A stretch of DNA of 64,000 nucleotides from Manduca sexta (Eukaryota; Arthropoda; Insecta; Lepidoptera; Sphingidae): the NCBI RefSeq assembly GCF_014839805.1, contig NC_051124.1:7254001-7318000 (forward strand). The letters are read 5' to 3'. Both the position numbers and the translations under genes were made by a program. How positions within the stretch are numbered: position 1 is the first letter of the stretch; every line of letters begins with the position of its first letter. The notes beneath the pieces were generated by a model, which worked only from the letters and a program-made list of their open reading frames with translations, was not told where the DNA came from and ran no database searches. This document shows, piece by piece, positions 60,646 through 64,000 of this stretch.

Positions 60646-61930
60646 TATAAGAAAGTAATGACAACGTTGTTTCCCGTCCTGGAAAATTACCTGTGGTACC
60701 ACGTTTCAAGACAAAAAATTTGATTATCGCCATTAACAATAAATATACGTTGTAAATTTTAAATATTTATTTGATTTTAACATTCATATTCTATAAGATT
60801 ATTATTGCAACATCGAAATTGATATATTAAAGCATAGCTTTAAACTGTTTTATTCTAAAATATATATTGAATGAATATCAATCACTAAGGGAATGTATTT
60901 AAAATCTATGACTGAAATAAACGAGACTAAAAAGTATGGAGACATGTGAATAAAATTATTCCTAAATACGCAATAAGGATATTAAATTCTATTGTTGGTC
61001 AAATCAAATAATTGATATCAGATTAAAACGTAAGTATAAACGACTGAGGTCGTATAAATGTAAAATGGAGAACTAAAATATCTATTAACATGTATAGATA
61101 TGTTATTCCTATTACAGCACAATATATATGCCATTTAGGTGTGAGAAGTAGGTATTAGAAAACTAGCGCTATAATGGACGTCGATGCATATAAGTAAATT
61201 ATACTTATTCGTACACAATCTATTGGATTTATATAAGTAATTTTATCCGTATTTACCTGTAACCCGTTTGAATATGTGATTAATGTCAGTGTTGTGAATT
61301 TTTGAACGTATTTTTTAACAGTATAGCTTTCTTATTTGATGTGATTTTTTTGCGTACACATGTAAATATTTCATGAAGAAGGGTTACAGAATTGTCAAGT
61401 CGTAAATTTATAAGAATAAATTCACATAATTACCCCTTAGAATGTGGTCCATACTAGGTGACTTAAAATTGTACGTTAAATGTTAACAAGAATAAAATAT
61501 AATAGTAAATAAAATGTCGTGTTGATGTACATAAATCATTTAAAAGCTCAAATATATTTAAATAATAAATAAAAGACTTGAATATAAACAGATCGGTGGA
61601 ATGCTTATACAGTTTGTTAGTAAATGTCTACGTATGTTAAGATTTATTTGAAATATAATTTTAAATGCACGTTACATGAAATCATAGTCTATTGTTTATG
61701 TATTTATAAATTTATCAAACATAGTCATTGTAATGTGTTCAGTAAATAAGTGTAAAAGGTATGAATGTTGCCAAATTTAATTTCAAGGGATGCCAATATA
61801 TTACGTGCCAATTTCAATAGATCAGTACATTGTTTTGGTAATCTAATGAAATGTTATAGATGCAAAGTATCTGGTCTCATGATGGGAATCTTTTTAAAAT
61901 AAATGTGATTGTATGGTTAGATTTCATTGT

Positions 61931-61943
61931 AATAAAGAATAAA
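61931..61943 (+). terminator. Distal tandem poly(A) signals
   Basis: Two AATAAA hexamers seven bases apart, followed by a T/G-rich stretch (attgtgtctttcattttt), the best-looking poly(A) signal in the 3' region. Confidence 0.5.
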
Positions 61944-61960
61944 AATGATATTGTGTCTTT

Positions 61961-62459
61961 CATTTTTGATCAGAATAATTTAGTTTTCGTATACAAATTG
62001 TCTTTATTTATTTGAGACAATTACTTGATGTATGGATAAGAGTATATCATAGATGGATAGAAATTTTCAAGGTAAAAAATATTTTAAATACTTATTGAAA
62101 ATATGAAATTACAAAAAGATTACTAAATAAAAATATTATATCTAGAGGGTACGTATAATACGTAATTTTGTATATGGAAAATTTTATGTTATGCCGTGGA
62201 AGTATTATATTATAACTTCTTTATCTGTACCTGTAACTGTTCTAGTAAGTGAAGCTAAAAGCTCCGAACAAAAATAACATCCAAAGATCAATGATTTGGT
62301 CCGTTAAAAAACAAACTTTATCAATTAGCAAGTGCAGTCGAAATTCAGGATGAATACGAAGTTCGAAGGCGGCGTTAATTTACACGACTTATAAGCTACT
62401 AACATGAAAAATAAACAATCCGATATCCTTCCCTTTTTTATCGCTCCCAAAGTAAAACA
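61961..62459. other. AT-rich intergenic gap
   Basis: Between the host 3' end and the CpG-rich block. No repeat or ORF of note. Confidence 0.4.
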
Positions 62460-62959
62460 GTATGGAGGCTTCGGCTGGTCCGCTGACAGGGGCGCGGGCG
62501 TCCGCGAGGCGTGCGCGGGAGGGGCGGAGGGGGACCGGTACAGGAGCGCTACTGCCTCTGACGGCTCACGGCAGTAGTACGCGCGCTCAACTCCCACCAG
62601 CCGCGCGACATATGCGCACGCGCAGCCTTCGCGCAGTGATACCACCTGAAAAAAAAACTCTATTATTGTGGAAATTGCACGGATTACAGTGTACACACAC
62701 GGACCTGTGCTAACGTGATATCAAAGTGACTGGTTATCAATAATTCATCGACTCATCACAGTGTCTATAAAACTGTTTATGGCCTGTGCAGTGCTATTGT
62801 GTGCGCTTCCACTAATCTCTTATTCACCTGTATAGGACTGTGAAATGTGACAAAAAATTGCAATGGACATCTTTTGTGCGGGGAGCCACAGTGTTAACTT
62901 TGCGGGGTGACTACCTGACTACCGAGGGTTGTAGACAGGCGTTTAATCGAGCGACGCCT
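62460..62959 (+). promoter_or_regulatory. CpG-rich promoter and possible non-coding first exon of next gene
   Basis: About 180 bp at 62465-62645 is strikingly GC- and CpG-rich against an AT-rich background. It is followed by moderately GC-rich sequence and a good donor (gtgagt at 62960). This pattern fits a promoter plus 5' UTR exon of a rightward gene whose coding part lies outside. The short ORFs across it on both strands look accidental. Confidence 0.4.
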
Positions 62960-64000
62960 GTGAGTTAAATTTTTTATATCGGTAATTTAATACAGCGGAT
63001 GTGGAATAAATTGGGTAGACAGGGTGCGCTTCACCCGCTACCTGTTTTACTGTATCATGTGCTTGATGTGTGACTGTTTTTGTGTTTCTGTTATTGTTTT
63101 TGACGCAGATGGTGAACAATTCTGGGAAATAACGGCGTGCGGTTTACAGCATTGTTCGTACATTTTACAGCGGTGTTTACTTTATATTTCCTGCCACTGT
63201 GTTTCGCACTGAGTAATTAAATGGTAGCATTGTGCGGATTATTTATGACTGTGAGGTAAACAGAATGAATCAGTCATTAAAACTACAGCACGTGCCACCA
63301 TTTTTATGCTGCTTAAGGAAATTATGTCTTATCACTCTTAGCTTTAAGTCCTCTTATCTATTCAATGTAGAGTCGTTTGAATTTATTTTATGAAAGTTAT
63401 ATTTCCTAAAACTATTAAATCTTAATTTCATGCGTAATTTAAAACTAATTTGCGTAAAAATATATCATTTCCCATGGCTTGTAAAAGGCAGAGTCGGTAA
63501 ATTAATTCCGAAGTGGATTCCAAGTCTTCAATTTTTCAATAAACATAACATTTTTTTTATGTAACAATCAATCAAGCCAAATTGCCAAATCCGACAGCAA
63601 AAACTTAACTTATCACCAAAAACATTCGAATTTGGACATGATTGCAAATTTCGTATGATCCATTCGTCTATCCAATTTAATAGATGCCATAAAAACATCC
63701 GTTAATTTATATGAAACATCAAACCTACCGCTTGATTTATTCAAAACTCTTGACGCAACTTTGTCTACCATTCGACTATTTTGTTATTTTGCTATAACTA
63801 TATTAATTAAGTCTTCTGCGGCGCATGCGCATATTAACGTCTATAAGTTAGCCAGGAAAACTTGTTCAATGTTACGGCCGATATTCTATATGTCAAACAC
63901 TTTATTGTTGACCTGAAACTGACGGTAATAGTCCGGTTGCTGGCTGGTGTAACGACCTCCAAATAACAGCACTAGCGGCTTACGGCTTGCAATAAAGTAC
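62960..64000 (+). other. Probable first intron of the next gene
   Basis: Follows the gtgagt donor at 62960. AT-rich apart from a CG-containing stretch near 63810-63840. No exon recognised to the window end. Confidence 0.3.

Larger units (their letters stand above)
60440..61960 (+). other. 3' UTR of PDZ-PH-PH gene
   Basis: AT-rich, no coding potential and no recognisable SINE. AATAAA occurs soon after the stop (60640) and again as a tandem pair near 61931-61943, followed by a T/G-rich stretch, so at least two poly(A) sites are plausible. The true end is unknown. Confidence 0.5.

Noticed and set aside
62325..62713. Overlapping plus and minus open frames in the CpG-rich block
   Set aside because: Both are low-complexity consequences of GC-rich DNA; neither has a recognisable domain. 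A non-coding promoter or UTR explanation is simpler.
1..64000. CRISPR array, rRNA genes, bacterial operons or an integrated virus
   Set aside because: No regularly spaced short direct repeats, no rRNA-like blocks, and no viral structural or polymerase genes visible; gene structure is plainly eukaryotic.

Overview
This window looks like AT-rich intronic and intergenic DNA from an insect, almost certainly a moth or butterfly (Lepidoptera). The evidence is the GT-AG multi-exon gene structure, many copies of tRNA-derived SINEs of lepidopteran type (box-B-like stretches followed by characteristic bodies and TTA-rich tails), several miniature inverted-repeat elements, and decayed non-LTR 3' tails. 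There is no prokaryotic gene organisation and no CRISPR array.

One very large plus-strand gene dominates. I can chain 36 coding exons from 10382 to 60439, every junction GT-AG and phase-compatible, giving an uninterrupted reading frame of 2186 codons plus stop. The 5' end is not resolved: the first exon seen starts mid-frame, so the start codon lies in an unrecognised exon to the left, possibly outside the window. The predicted protein is mostly low-complexity, Ser/Thr/Pro/Lys/Glu-rich and probably disordered (about residues 1-1750). A helical stretch follows, then a compact C-terminal module of one PDZ domain and two pleckstrin-homology (PH) domains. This architecture suggests a membrane-proximal scaffold or adaptor. 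I do not recognise the orthologue and give no symbol. A possible internal promoter near 48 kb, with two phase-compatible alternative exons, would give a roughly 414-residue PDZ-PH-PH short form.

Layout: 1-10381 is non-coding with SINE, LINE and other repeat remnants. 10382-36229 holds six small exons separated by introns of up to 10.9 kb packed with repeats. 36684-46168 is a dense exon cluster with many introns of 66-110 bp. Inside the 1.46-kb intron at 43392-44848, on the opposite strand, sits a complete intronless gene for a secreted protein with a C-terminal calcium-binding-type EGF domain, broken in this sequence by a one-base frameshift at an A7 run. 48414-60439 encodes the helical, PDZ and PH modules. 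60440 to about 61960 is the 3' UTR with poly(A) signals. At 62460-62959 a CpG-rich block followed by a good splice donor looks like the promoter and non-coding first exon of the next gene to the right.

The most notable structures are the nested antisense gene and its frameshift, the candidate internal promoter, a 66-bp stop-free in-frame intron (exitron candidate), an intact hAT-type MITE with 8-bp target duplication inside a SINE, two SINE copies with rearrangements suggesting template switching, and several near-perfect hairpins.
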